Of a DNA stretch of 64,000 nt, positions 37,101 through 46,073 are shown in pieces. The notes below the pieces were generated by a model that saw nothing but the letters and a program-made list of their open reading frames with translations, had not been told where the DNA came from and ran no database searches. Position 1 is the stretch's first letter. The number at the start of each line of letters is the position of its first letter. The DNA lies in contig NZ_AQQP01000005.1 in assembly GCF_002210165.1 (NCBI RefSeq), forward strand, positions 310,001 through 374,000, read 5' to 3'. A program made the position numbers and the translations under genes. This DNA is from Phaeobacter sp. 22II1-1F12B (GTDB taxonomy: Bacteria > Pseudomonadota > Alphaproteobacteria > Rhodobacterales > Rhodobacteraceae).

Positions 37101-38729
37101 CGTCTGCAACGCTTTGTGCCCCAGCTTGCGGGGGATGTTTCGGCCCGGGGGCAGGCCAGCCGGTCAGCCGAGCAGCAATGGAACGTCAATTTTGTCACCG
37201 ATGGTTCGGCGGGCATCGCCGCCACGTTGGAAGGGGATTTCGACGAACCCAGCGGCGATGCCTCGGCAACCTTCGACGCGACCGTGGAACGCATCCAGCG
37301 GCTTGTGCCGGAATTCGCAGGCACTCTCACCGCCTCGGGCGAGGCCAGCAAATCCGGCACCGTCTACAGCATCACCACCTCTGCCTCCGGACCCGGCGGT
37401 ATCGTCGCGGATGTGGACGGGTCCTATGATCAGGCCAGCAACCAAGCCGATATCGAGGCAACCGGTCAGGCTCAGCTTGGCCTCGCCAATGCGTTCATCA
37501 GCCCCAATTCCGTGCGCGGATTGCTTAGCTTCGACCTCTCGGTCAATGGACCTCCCGCAGTTGAGTCCGTCAGCGGCACGGTCAGCACCTCGGGCGCGAC
37601 AGCGGTTGTCGCCTCGGTCGGCAAAACGATCACTGGCATCAACACAACCGTGAACCTCTCTGGCGGCTCGGCCCAGATATCCACCACCGGCGCGCTCAGC
37701 GACGGCGGGCAGTTCCGTGTCTCGGGGCCGGTCAGTCTCGCCGCGCCCTACAATGCCGGTATCGACATTCAACTGCTGAACCTCATTATCAAGGACAACA
37801 TCAGCTTTGAGACGGTGGCGAACGGGAACGTCAATATTAACGGCGCGCTGCTCGGCGGTGCCAATATCGGCGGGCAGATCAACTTTGGCGAAACCCGCAT
37901 CAATATCGCGGCCGCCTCCGGGTCGGTCAGCGCGGCACCGATCCCCGAAATCCGCCACGTCGGTGAAAGCGGTGCCCAGCGGGCCACCCGCGCCCGCGCC
38001 GGGCTGATCAAGACCAGCAGCGGCAGCTCGGGACCCGTCTATAACCTCGACCTTACCATGAACGCCCCGAACCGGATCTTCGTAAGAGGCCGGGGCCTCA
38101 ACGCGGAACTGGGCGGTCAGGTGCTGGTGCGCGGCACAACGGCCAATGTCGTGCCATCGGGGGGCATCTCGCTGATCCGTGGTTATTTCGACATTCTCGG
38201 ACGGCGGCTGGAACTGGACGAAGGTCAGGTCCAGCTTGCCGGATCACTTGAGCCGTTCCTGAATTTCGTCGCCTCCACCTCGACCTCCGAAGGCGAAGCC
38301 ACGCTGACCATCAGCGGCCCCGCCAGCCAGCCCGCGATCGAGGTGACCTCTTCGCCGGAACGCCCCACCGAAGAGGCGCTGGCGCTTTTGCTGTTCGGGG
38401 ACAAGTTCGAAGATCTCTCGCCCCTCAAGATCGCCCAGCTCGGGGCGCAGCTCGCGACCCTTGGCGGCGCGGGCGGTGGGCTGGTTAGTTCCGTGCAAGC
38501 AGGACTTGGCGTTGATTCATTCGATGTCGGCACCGATGACGACGGCAATGCACAGGTCGGCGTCGGCGGCTATATCTCGGAAAACATCTACTCGGACGTC
38601 TCCGTCAATGCCAAAGGCGAAACCGAAGTGAACCTCAACCTCGACATCACCGACAGCCTCACGGCCAAGGGCTCGGTCGACAGCGAGGGCGAAACCGGGC
38701 TGGGCCTGTTCTTTGAAAAGGACTACTGA
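34167..38729 (+). CDS. tamB: TamB, translocation and assembly module inner-membrane protein
   Basis: A 1520-residue AsmA/TamB-like protein spanning the periplasm as a beta-taco groove. It has an N-terminal anchor (about 6-22) and the C-terminal DUF490/TamB domain (about 1200-1520; for example GGISLIRGYFDILGRRLELDEGQVQLAG and SSPERPTEEALALLLFG). Residues about 663-1103 are seven tandem 63-residue repeats with no gaps, listed separately. Its start overlaps the tamA stop by one base, so the two are coupled. Confidence 0.92.
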   Translation: MRISALARSLLLPLCLAWAPLPVAAQVENTDSGGFIDGLIENALSGDNRSVQVIGLNGALSSTATIEQIIISDDDGVWLTLTGAELDWTRTALLRGRLSIQNLSAESIEVTRRPGPTTAVDEELPTAEAQPFQIPELPVAVNIESLRIDRISLAEPVAGTAAELSVEGNLTLADGALDTDLAVNRLDRDNDRITLTAGFANETNEIVLDLDITEEENGLISGLLGIPGRPSVELTAAGRGPISDFTADLSLATDGTQRVTGQVTLNEASGGGTAFGANIEGDLTPMLDPKFHEFFGENARIAVTGETGTDGSLSIPQFSVASTALDLSGEFGLAPGGTISRVMLQGEIAPAEGATVTLPTGEPATSIQRLDIAGGFDADEGNQWELVARVVGLSRPDIEIGNLTLTGSGTLEQGDATSLAGEIDARAQELLFTDGKLQQAVGEAIQLGGQFGWQSGGTLDLTDVTLTGTDYSALVTTRIDGLNSGFQLDGSAEVNAEDLSRFSGLASRSLGGAISAQVEGQGSPLGGSFDVRLSGNALDLETGIEQADAVIGGETTILLDAARGTDGITLREFELNGEALTANANGSVSSTNSSFTFEAALDDLGRVLPEAPGPVTLNGDVTHRNQTISGQVSLRAPQDTSLDLDGSYTADGVVDTTYQLVVGELQAFIPQIQGSLSAEGEAERNEQSNWTVTSTLGGTAGLDSTLEASFDETTGTAEIDFDAGLERLERLVPQLVGDISARGQAERTAAREWRVTANTGGTVGINGDFDGTYEEATGIADLNFDAAFERLERLVPQLVGTITARGAASRSEESVWQASVETGGTAGVQGQFDGSFDQVSGAAELDLDAMFERLERFVPQLQGNVSARGRVERSEELTWTANLDTGGSAGISGNFNGSFEEPTGAASLDLDANFERLQRLVPQLEGNISARGNVERSDELTWTASLETGGSAGIGGSFDGSFEEPTGVAALDFDATFERLQRFVPQLAGDVSARGQASRSAEQQWNVNFVTDGSAGIAATLEGDFDEPSGDASATFDATVERIQRLVPEFAGTLTASGEASKSGTVYSITTSASGPGGIVADVDGSYDQASNQADIEATGQAQLGLANAFISPNSVRGLLSFDLSVNGPPAVESVSGTVSTSGATAVVASVGKTITGINTTVNLSGGSAQISTTGALSDGGQFRVSGPVSLAAPYNAGIDIQLLNLIIKDNISFETVANGNVNINGALLGGANIGGQINFGETRINIAAASGSVSAAPIPEIRHVGESGAQRATRARAGLIKTSSGSSGPVYNLDLTMNAPNRIFVRGRGLNAELGGQVLVRGTTANVVPSGGISLIRGYFDILGRRLELDEGQVQLAGSLEPFLNFVASTSTSEGEATLTISGPASQPAIEVTSSPERPTEEALALLLFGDKFEDLSPLKIAQLGAQLATLGGAGGGLVSSVQAGLGVDSFDVGTDDDGNAQVGVGGYISENIYSDVSVNAKGETEVNLNLDITDSLTAKGSVDSEGETGLGLFFEKDY
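36153..37475 (+). repeat. Seven in-frame 189-bp tandem repeats in tamB
   Basis: Units start at 36153, 36342, 36531, 36720, 36909, 37098 and 37287, exactly 189 bases (63 residues) apart. The consensus begins ERLxRxVPQLxGxISARGxxER, continues with W-x-ETGGxAGIxGxFDGSFEEPTG and ends AxLDFDAxF. The first and last units are the most diverged, and the middle five are close. The third to sixth units share long stretches at DNA level, which suggests recent duplication and makes the locus prone to copy-number change. Confidence 0.92.
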
Positions 38730-38762
38730 TCCGGGGATACGCGGCAACGGCGAGAAAATGTA

Positions 38763-40547
38763 ATGGATTTCACCACCCGCCCCGAGATTACCGGCACCTT
38801 CGGCATGGCCACGTCGACCCACTGGATCGCCTCGGCGGTCGGTATGGCGATGCTGGAAAAAGGCGGCACCGCCTTTGACGCAGCCGTTGCGATGGGTTTC
38901 GTTCTGAACGTGGTAGAACCGCATCTGAACGGGCCGTTGGGCGATCTGCCCGCACTGATCTGGCCCGCGGGCGACGCCACGCCAACGGTGATCTGCGGAC
39001 AGGGGGTTGCGCCAGCCGGTGCCACCATCGCCCATTACCGCGCCGAAGGGCTTGATATGATCCCCGGCTCGGGCCTGCTGGCAACGGTCGTTCCCGGCGC
39101 TTTCGACGCCTGGATGTTGATGCTGCGTGATCACGGCCACCTGTCGCTTCGCGAGGTGCTCGAACCTGCGATCCACTACGCGCGTCAGGGCCATCCGGTT
39201 CTAGCGAGGGTCTCGGCAACCATCTCCGGCCTCAGCCAGTTCTTCCGCGAGGAATGGCCCACCAGCCACGCCACGTGGCTTCCCGGAGGCAAGGCTCCTG
39301 CCCCCGGCAGCCTGTTCCGCAACCCCGACCTTGCTTCGACATGGGAACGGCTCGTGTCCGAGGCCGAAAACACTTCAGGTCGCGAGGCCCAGATCGACGC
39401 GGCGCGCCGTGTCTTCTCTCAGGGTTTCATCGCCGAAACCATCGACAACTGGATGCGCGAAGCCTGCGTGATGGATGCCGCCGGTGGACGTCGCAAGGGA
39501 GTACTCACGGGGCAGGATATGGCCGACTGGCAGGCCAGCTACGACACGCCGCTCAGCACCGATTACCACGGGTGGGAGGTCTTCAAACCCGGCTACTGGA
39601 CACAAGGCCCGTCGCTCCTGCAATCGCTGACCACCCTGCGCGGCGTGGACCTTCAGACCGCTCCCCCTGCCGAGTTCGTGCACCAGATCACCGAAGCGAT
39701 GAAGCTGAGCTTTTCAGATCGCGAGGCCTATTACGGCGACAGCATGGACATGGGCACCGCCCGCGACGCGCTGCTCAGCGAAGATTACGCCGCCATCCGA
39801 CGCGCCCTGATCGGCGAACAGGCATCGCTCGACCAGCGCCCCGGCCTCCTGTCCGGCTACGAACAGCTGGCCAAGGCCGCCATCGCCCGCGCAGCCCGCA
39901 AGCCAGAGGTTCCCGCTGGCACCGGCGCGGGTGAACCGACCATGGCGCATCTCTCGGAAAAACGCGGTGACACCGTGCATCTCGACGTGGTCGACCGCTG
40001 GGGCAACATGGTTTCGGCCACGCCTTCGGGCGGCTGGCTGCAATCCTCTCCGGTGGTGCCGGGCCTTGGCATGCCGCTCAATTCACGCGCCCAGATGTTC
40101 TGGCTGGACGAAGGTCTGCCAACCTCGCTTGTGCCGGGCAAACGCCCGCGCACCACGTTGTCGCCGTCAATGGCGCGAGACCCGGATGGCGGCCAGATTG
40201 CTTTCGGCACGCCCGGCGGCGATCAGCAGGATCAATGGCAGCTCATCTTCCTTTTGCGGCTGGCGCATCAGACCGCCAACCTTCAGGAAGCCATCGACGC
40301 GCCGCTCTTTCACACCGCGCATTTCACGGCCTCCTTCTACCCGCGCGTCGCGGAACCCGGCCACCTGATGATCGAGCCCGGTTTTGGCAAAGACGTTCTG
40401 GACGATCTCGCATCTCGCGGTCACTGGCTCGACATTGCCGCGCCATGGACCGTCGGTCGCCTGACCGCCGCTGCGCGCGATAGGGATGGAATGATGCGGG
40501 CGGCGGCAACGCCGCGCCTGATGCAGGCCTACGCCATCGGGCGCTGA
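38763..40547 (+). CDS. Gamma-glutamyltransferase-family Ntn hydrolase
   Basis: A 594-residue homologue of gamma-glutamyltransferase. The autocatalytic and nucleophilic threonine is T404 (GDTVHLDVVD), the oxyanion and donor-site region is TPSGGWLQSSPVVPGLG, and AAVAMGFVLNVVEPHLNGPLGD is the N-terminal signature. No signal peptide is visible, so it is probably cytosolic, unlike secreted GGT. The oxamate amidohydrolase HpxW is a relative in purine pathways, so that activity is an alternative. It starts 33 bases after tamB and its 3' end overlaps glk by 19 bases. Confidence 0.83.
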   Translation: MDFTTRPEITGTFGMATSTHWIASAVGMAMLEKGGTAFDAAVAMGFVLNVVEPHLNGPLGDLPALIWPAGDATPTVICGQGVAPAGATIAHYRAEGLDMIPGSGLLATVVPGAFDAWMLMLRDHGHLSLREVLEPAIHYARQGHPVLARVSATISGLSQFFREEWPTSHATWLPGGKAPAPGSLFRNPDLASTWERLVSEAENTSGREAQIDAARRVFSQGFIAETIDNWMREACVMDAAGGRRKGVLTGQDMADWQASYDTPLSTDYHGWEVFKPGYWTQGPSLLQSLTTLRGVDLQTAPPAEFVHQITEAMKLSFSDREAYYGDSMDMGTARDALLSEDYAAIRRALIGEQASLDQRPGLLSGYEQLAKAAIARAARKPEVPAGTGAGEPTMAHLSEKRGDTVHLDVVDRWGNMVSATPSGGWLQSSPVVPGLGMPLNSRAQMFWLDEGLPTSLVPGKRPRTTLSPSMARDPDGGQIAFGTPGGDQQDQWQLIFLLRLAHQTANLQEAIDAPLFHTAHFTASFYPRVAEPGHLMIEPGFGKDVLDDLASRGHWLDIAAPWTVGRLTAAARDRDGMMRAAATPRLMQAYAIGR

Positions 40548-41503
40548 CTGATCGCCAGTCCCAGCCGCGCCATGCCGGTCAGGGCCGCTGCATCATCGGT
40601 GATCAGACGCACCGGGACGCGGGCGACAAGCTCATCAAAGCGCCCCTCGAATGCCATCGCGTTCAGGAAAGTCTCGCGCGCTGGCGTCTCCAGCACGGCT
40701 CGCGAAACACTCCCGGCGATGTAAATTCCGTCAAGCGGCAGGAACTGGAACACCATCTGCCGCGCCAGCAGACCCAGCGCATGCGCCATCAGCTCTACCG
40801 TCTTGCCTGCCGAAGCGTCGCCGTCCCCGGCCCGGTCCACGATCAGCCGTGCATCGGGCTGAGAACCGCCAAGCGCTTCGTAAAGCTGTTCGAACCCGCG
40901 CCCGGAAAACAGATGTTCAACGGTCGGGAACCGGGCGACCTCGCGACCGATCTGCTTTTCCAGTTCAAGGTAGATCTGCGCGGGCAGGCTTGCATGGCCC
41001 AGCTCGGCCTCGACGATGGTTTCCTCGCCGTCCACCGTCTTGGCAAGGCAGCCGTTGAACCCGGTCCCCAACCCGAAGACCAGCGCCTGGCCGTTGCTTT
41101 CGCCGCCCTGCTCGCCCGGCCGAATCATCGACAGCTGGCTCTCGCCCAGTCCCGAAAGGGCATGCCCCAGCGCGACCAGATCGTTGATCAGCCGCACCCG
41201 GACGTTCTCCCCCGGCAGCACCTCAGCCATTTCGGCTGGCACGAATGTCCAGTCGCGATTGGTCAGGCGAGCGGTGCCAGAGGTGACAGGACCCGCCACC
41301 GCGACACAACAGGTGTCGACCGCCCCCAGCGAATGGTCCGCGCAGAACCGGCGCAGCACATCGTTGAACGATCCGAATTCGTCGTTGGCATAGCGCGACT
41401 TGGCGTGAAACCCGCCCTTGTCGTCCACCAGCGCCAGCCGTGCATTCGTACCGCCCACGTCGGCGACGAGTATTCCGGGTAAAGGCGTTTCTTGCATCTT
41501 CAA
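40529..41503 (-). CDS. glk: Glucokinase
   Basis: A 324-residue hexokinase-fold ATP-dependent glucokinase. The phosphate-1 motif is [16 protein letters not shown] (14-29), [10 protein letters not shown] is the phosphate-2 region and ELGHASLP contains a sugar-binding glutamate. It follows the ABC ATPase gene after two bases in the xylF-H-G operon, so hexose may enter through the same importer or the enzyme may phosphorylate a side substrate. Confidence 0.9.
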   Translation of the reverse strand: MKMQETPLPGILVADVGGTNARLALVDDKGGFHAKSRYANDEFGSFNDVLRRFCADHSLGAVDTCCVAVAGPVTSGTARLTNRDWTFVPAEMAEVLPGENVRVRLINDLVALGHALSGLGESQLSMIRPGEQGGESNGQALVFGLGTGFNGCLAKTVDGEETIVEAELGHASLPAQIYLELEKQIGREVARFPTVEHLFSGRGFEQLYEALGGSQPDARLIVDRAGDGDASAGKTVELMAHALGLLARQMVFQFLPLDGIYIAGSVSRAVLETPARETFLNAMAFEGRFDELVARVPVRLITDDAAALTGMARLGLAISQRPMA

Positions 41504-41505
41504 CT

Positions 41506-42282
41506 TCAGTCGGCAGCGGCACCGGGTTTCTTACCAAGGATGATCATGCCAAGCAGATCATCATCTGTCACGTCATCCACATCCACCGTGCCCACCAACT
41601 GGCCGTTTTTCATCACGCTTGCCCGATCGCACAGCTTCATCACGTCATGGATGTCATGGCTGATCAGGAAAATCCCGATACCCTGCGCCTTGAGCTGTTC
41701 GATCAGTTCCGACACCATCTGCGTCTCATGCGGACCAAGCGCGGCGGTCGGTTCGTCCATGATCAGGATCTGCGCGTCGAAATAGACGGCACGCGCAATC
41801 GCCACCGACTGCCGCTGACCACCCGAAAGCGCCGAAACCGGATCGTTGAACTTTTTAAAGTTCGGGTTCAGCTTGGCCATGATCTTGCGGGTCTCGGCCT
41901 CCATCGCGTCATCATCGACCAGCCCCAGCGGCGTAACCAGTTCACGCCCCAGAAACAGGTTCGACGCCGCATCGAGGTTATCGGCCAGCGCCAGCGTCTG
42001 ATAAATCGTTTCGATCTTCAAAGCGCGCGCATCACGCGGATTCGTGATCGTCGCCTTTTCGCCGCGAACGTAGATCTCGCCGGAATCCGCCTGATAGGCG
42101 CCCGAGAGAATCTTGATCAGCGTGGATTTCCCGGCACCGTTATGGCCCAGAAGACCAACGACCTCACCGGGATAAAGATCGACGCTCACGTGGTCGACCG
42201 CATGCACACCGCCAAAGCTGATGCAGATGTCGCGCATGTCGACCAGCGGGGTCACGCCTTGTTTTTGCACCTGCGCCATCAT
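41506..42282 (-). CDS. xylG: Sugar (xylose) ABC transporter ATP-binding protein, single domain
   Basis: A 258-residue ATPase with Walker [15 protein letters not shown], the signature [14 protein letters not shown] and Walker [12 protein letters not shown]. In enteric bacteria XylG has two fused ATPase domains (about 510 residues); here only one is present, so it must work as a homodimer, as seen in other alphaproteobacterial sugar importers. It overlaps xylH by four bases. Confidence 0.88.
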   Translation of the reverse strand: MMAQVQKQGVTPLVDMRDICISFGGVHAVDHVSVDLYPGEVVGLLGHNGAGKSTLIKILSGAYQADSGEIYVRGEKATITNPRDARALKIETIYQTLALADNLDAASNLFLGRELVTPLGLVDDDAMEAETRKIMAKLNPNFKKFNDPVSALSGGQRQSVAIARAVYFDAQILIMDEPTAALGPHETQMVSELIEQLKAQGIGIFLISHDIHDVMKLCDRASVMKNGQLVGTVDVDDVTDDDLLGMIILGKKPGAAAD

Positions 42283-43577
42283 GCGCCTCCTGTCCGTTTG
42301 CGATAGACGATGTCGATCAGCACCGCGAGAACCAGCACGCTGCCGACCACGATATTCTGAAGCGGCGCGTCGACGCCCACCATGGCCATGCCCGATTGCA
42401 GCGACTGCATAATCAGCGCCCCAAGGATCGCGCCGTGGATCGTCCCGATCCCACCGGCCAGCGCGGTGCCGCCAATGACGGCCGCCGCGATCACGCGCAG
42501 CTCATCCAGTGTGCCGATGTCGTTGGAGTGGTTGGTCAGACGTGCCGAGGCAACCACTGCCGACAGCGCACAAAGCGCGCCCATCAGCGCAAAGATCTTG
42601 ACCGTCAGCCAGCGCGTGTTGATACCGGAAAGCTCGGCCGCATCCGGGTTCCCGCCTGTGGCAAAAACGTAGCGCCCGAACCGGGTCCGCCGCGCCACGA
42701 TGGTCATCGCGATGGCCAGAAAGATCAGAAGCAGCACGGAAATCGGGATGCCATAGGATTGCGTATAGCCCTCGGGCATCTCCAGCCCGGCCTGCTCAAA
42801 GGTACGCTGCAATACGCGGGTCGGCACTTCATAGGCGTTCAGGATCGCGACAAAGCCAAGGATCGCGGCGCCGATGATCGCGGCGAGTAGGAACTCGGCC
42901 CAGACCGGTTTCACCGGAAAGCCGTGCTTCACCTTGTTGCGCCGCGCGGCATACAGAGCGTAGAGCGCGCCCAACAGGGCCAGTCCGCCAACGATCCACG
43001 ATCCGGTCGCGCCAAGCGTGCCGTTGATGCCGCCGAATTTCTGAAAGGTCTCGTCCAGCGGCCCGATGGTCTTGCCGCTGGTGATGTACCACGCGACGTT
43101 GCGCCAGACGAGCAGCCCGCCCAGCGTCACGATAAACGCCGGGATCGCAAGGTAGCCGACGAGATAGCCGTGAAACGCCCCGATCACGAGGCCGGAAAGC
43201 AGCCCCACCCCGATGGCGATCCACGGGATCAGCGGATGGCCGAACTCCAGCCCCATTGCATTCGGCAGCCAGTCGGTCTGGGTCATCGCCATCACCGCCG
43301 AACAGGTCGCCAGCAGCGCGCCCACCGACAGGTCGATATGGCGGGTGACGATGATGAACACCATGCCGGTCGCCATGATCGCGACACTCACGGTCTGGAT
43401 CGTCAGGTTGAAAATGTTGCGCGGGGTCAGGAAACGCCCGTCGGTCAGCACGTTGAAAACCAGACAGACGGCGATGAAAGCACCGATCATGCCCAGCAGG
43501 CGCAGGTCGATTTCCAGCGTGTGAAAGATGTTCTTGCGCGCCGGAGCCCGGCCGCTGTTGGTGTCTGTCTGAGCCAT
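42279..43577 (-). CDS. xylH: Xylose ABC transporter permease
   Basis: A 432-residue CUT2-type permease with about 12 hydrophobic segments. [19 protein letters not shown] near residue 90 and [18 protein letters not shown] near residue 310 are the conserved permease motifs. It follows xylF after a 68-base gap with a strong hairpin, and overlaps the ATPase gene by four bases. Confidence 0.92.
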   Translation of the reverse strand: MAQTDTNSGRAPARKNIFHTLEIDLRLLGMIGAFIAVCLVFNVLTDGRFLTPRNIFNLTIQTVSVAIMATGMVFIIVTRHIDLSVGALLATCSAVMAMTQTDWLPNAMGLEFGHPLIPWIAIGVGLLSGLVIGAFHGYLVGYLAIPAFIVTLGGLLVWRNVAWYITSGKTIGPLDETFQKFGGINGTLGATGSWIVGGLALLGALYALYAARRNKVKHGFPVKPVWAEFLLAAIIGAAILGFVAILNAYEVPTRVLQRTFEQAGLEMPEGYTQSYGIPISVLLLIFLAIAMTIVARRTRFGRYVFATGGNPDAAELSGINTRWLTVKIFALMGALCALSAVVASARLTNHSNDIGTLDELRVIAAAVIGGTALAGGIGTIHGAILGALIMQSLQSGMAMVGVDAPLQNIVVGSVLVLAVLIDIVYRKRTGGA

Positions 43578-43601
43578 GAGTCTGGTCCTGAGAAAAGAAA
43601 T

Positions 43602-43631
43602 GGCCTCACCCCATGTTAAAGGGATGAGGCC
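43602..43631 (-). terminator. Stem-loop between xylF and xylH
   Basis: On the minus strand GGCCTCA and TGAGGCC form a stem extended by CCC/GGG after a one-base mismatch, followed by ATTTCTTTTCT. It is a good attenuator or 3'-stabilising hairpin that would raise binding-protein output relative to the permease. Confidence 0.6.
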
Positions 43632-43645
43632 AGATAGTACATTGA

Positions 43646-44674
43646 TCAGTTACAGGGAGCGGGGCCGGCGCTGACGCCCTGGCACAGCGCGTCCTTCTCG
43701 ATCCAGCCCGCATCGACAACTGCCGTCAGGTTTTCCTTGGTGATCGGCAGCGGCTCGAGGAACTGCGCCCAGAGCATGGTGCCACCCGGCGATTCCCATT
43801 CCTGGGCGCCTTCGATCTCGCTCATCTCGGTGCCTTCGGCCATCGCAACGGCGATTTCAGCCGCCCGCTTGCCCAGCTCGCGCGCATCTTTCCAGACGCT
43901 GACGGTCTGGGTGCCCTTGGCCACCCGGTTCAGCGCCGCGTGGTCGCCATCCTGACCGGAGACCGGGATGCCGTCCATGCCCTGCGCCGTCAAAGCGGCG
44001 ACCGCGCCACCGGCAGTGCCGTCGTTCGAGGCGACAACCGCGTCGACCTGGTTGTCCTGAGCGGTCAGGATCTGCTCCATGTTACGCTGCGCGTTCGCCG
44101 GAAGCCATGCATCGGTATAGGCTTCGCCCACGATGTTGATCTTGCCCGCGTCGATGGCTTCCTGAAGCACTTCCTGCTGGCCGCCGCGCAGGAAATCCGC
44201 GTTCGGGTCAGTGGGAGAGCCCTTGATCATGACATAGTTGCCCTCGGGCATCTGCTCGAGCACGGCACGCGCCTGCATCCGGCCGACTTCGATATTGTCG
44301 AAGGTCAGGTAAAAGGCGCGGTCATCCTCGATCAGACGGTCATAGCCGACAACCGGGATACCTTCGCGCGCCGCCGCGGCGACAGCCGGGCCAATCGCCT
44401 GCGAATCCTGTGCAAGGATGATCAGCGCATCCGCGCCCTGCGCGATCAGGCTTTCCACGTCCGACAGCTGCTTGGACGACGAACTTTGCGCATCGGACGA
44501 GATATAGCCCGCCCCTGCCGCGTCGAGCGCCGACTTGATCGCGGCCTCGTCCGTCTTCCAGCGCTCTTCCTGAAAGTTGGACCAGCTCACGCCGATGGTC
44601 AGGTCCTGGGCCAGCGCCGCAGTTCCAACAAATGCGCCGACCATAACTGCCGTCGCGGTTGCAAAGATTTTCAT
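43646..44674 (-). CDS. xylF: D-xylose-binding periplasmic protein
   Basis: A 342-residue ligand-binding protein with a signal peptide (KIFATATAVMVGAFVGTAALAQ). IGVSWSNFQEERWKTDEAAI at the mature N-terminus is characteristic of XylF, as are PVVGYDRLIEDDRAFYLTFDN and GIPVSGQDGDHAALNRV in the sugar cleft. It is the first gene of the transport operon, with the proposed XylR operator at 44751-44773, 77 bases upstream. Confidence 0.94.
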   Translation of the reverse strand: MKIFATATAVMVGAFVGTAALAQDLTIGVSWSNFQEERWKTDEAAIKSALDAAGAGYISSDAQSSSSKQLSDVESLIAQGADALIILAQDSQAIGPAVAAAAREGIPVVGYDRLIEDDRAFYLTFDNIEVGRMQARAVLEQMPEGNYVMIKGSPTDPNADFLRGGQQEVLQEAIDAGKINIVGEAYTDAWLPANAQRNMEQILTAQDNQVDAVVASNDGTAGGAVAALTAQGMDGIPVSGQDGDHAALNRVAKGTQTVSVWKDARELGKRAAEIAVAMAEGTEMSEIEGAQEWESPGGTMLWAQFLEPLPITKENLTAVVDAGWIEKDALCQGVSAGPAPCN

Positions 44675-44750
44675 GATCTCCCTCCAGATTAGTTACCCCC
44701 CGAGCCTGTTGTGGTCCTCCGTCGGGGCGTGTCTGCGGATGTTGGTCTAT

Positions 44751-44773
44751 TTTAATTTGAAAATCAAATTAAA
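44751..44773. promoter_or_regulatory. XylR operator upstream of xylF (perfect inverted repeat)
   Basis: Ten-base arms TTTAATTTGA and TCAAATTAAA flank AAA with no mismatch. It lies between the divergent xylF and xylR. The same right arm and the same 10-3-10 layout recur at 52713-52735 upstream of xylB. Two matching sites at the two xyl operons next to a ROK repressor gene make this a strong operator call. Confidence 0.85.
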
Positions 44774-44867
44774 TCGTCTAAGCTTGCAAAAATTGCCGTC
44801 AGGTCATCGGATCACCCCCTGAGGAGAGGGGCCGTCACTGCCTCACGCGCAAAGGGAGGCGCCTCGC

Positions 44868-46073
44868 ATGGCAGTACAGCAAAGAGAATACGGACGCCGC
44901 AGGCTCCTGAACCAGATCCGCCGGTCCGGCCAGATCCCGCGCATCGAACTTGCCGACCTGACCGGAATCAGCCGGGCGACCGTGACAACCATCACCGCCG
45001 AGCTGCTGGATCACGGCCTGATCGAGGAAGTCGCCCGCGCCGAGGGCCTGCCCGATGCCCGGCGCGGCAGACCCCGTGTCGACCTCAAGATCCGCGGTGC
45101 CGCGCATCTGGTGGCAGGCATCAAGGTGTCCGACCGTCGTCTCTCCCTTGTCCTGCTCGATTTCGAGGGCAAACAGCTCGCAGAGCTGGAAACAGAGATG
45201 ACACGCAGCAAGAACACGCCCGAAGGGCTGGCCGACGAACTCTGCGCCGCCCTCGCCCGGCTTGCGGAAAACGCCGACCGTGACATCAGCGATATTTCGG
45301 GCGTCGGGGTCGGCATCGCCGGGATCGTCTCTGCCGAACAGGGGGTGGTCTACTGGTCCCCTGCCCTGTCCGAGCGCAACGTCACCTTCACCCGCGTCCT
45401 CAGTGAAAAGCTGGACCGCCCCACCTTTGTCGACAACGACGCCAATCTGGTCGCCGTGGCGGAAAAGAACTTTGGCCTCGGACAGGCGCATTCCGATTTC
45501 ATCGTCGTGACGATCGAGGCCGGTGTCGGCATGGGCCTGATCATCAACGGCAATCTCTACCGGGGCACGCGCGGCTGCGGCGCGGAATTCGGCCATACCA
45601 AGGTGCATCTGGATGGCGCGCTATGCCGCTGCGGCCAGCGCGGCTGTCTCGAAGCCTATGTCGCCGATTATGCCCTCCTGCGCGAGGCCCGCACGCTGTC
45701 CGATCTCGATCCCGCCGTGAACGACGTAGCCCAGATCGAAAACCTCCTGAACGCCGCGCGCGCCGAAGACGGCCCCGAACGCCGCATCGTCGAACGGGCG
45801 GGCCGGATCTTTGCCCTCGGGCTTGCCAACCTCGTCAATATCTTCGACCCGGAACTGATCATCATGGCAGGCGAACGGATGCAGTTCGATCACCTCTATG
45901 CCGAGAACGTGCTGCAAGAGATGCGCAAGTCCATCGTGCAGGTCGACAAGACCCCGCCCGAGGTCGTCATCCACAAATGGGGCAACCTGATGTGGGCGCG
46001 CGGTGCCGCCGCCTATGCGCTCGACAACATCTCGGAACTCGCGCTCGAAGGACTGGGCGAGAATGCGGCGTGA
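44868..46073 (+). CDS. xylR: ROK-family xylose repressor
   Basis: A 401-residue repressor. The N-terminal helix-turn-helix (about 8-55) contains GQIPRIELADLTGISRATVTTITAELL. The ROK domain has GVGIAGIVS, the VDNDANLVAVAE sugar-site segment and the zinc motif CRCGQRGCLEAY (about 248-259). GGGAGG precedes the ATG. It is divergent from xylF, faces the operator at 44751-44773, and its last 11 bases overlap the CRTAC1-like gene. Confidence 0.9.
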   Translation: MAVQQREYGRRRLLNQIRRSGQIPRIELADLTGISRATVTTITAELLDHGLIEEVARAEGLPDARRGRPRVDLKIRGAAHLVAGIKVSDRRLSLVLLDFEGKQLAELETEMTRSKNTPEGLADELCAALARLAENADRDISDISGVGVGIAGIVSAEQGVVYWSPALSERNVTFTRVLSEKLDRPTFVDNDANLVAVAEKNFGLGQAHSDFIVVTIEAGVGMGLIINGNLYRGTRGCGAEFGHTKVHLDGALCRCGQRGCLEAYVADYALLREARTLSDLDPAVNDVAQIENLLNAARAEDGPERRIVERAGRIFALGLANLVNIFDPELIIMAGERMQFDHLYAENVLQEMRKSIVQVDKTPPEVVIHKWGNLMWARGAAAYALDNISELALEGLGENAA

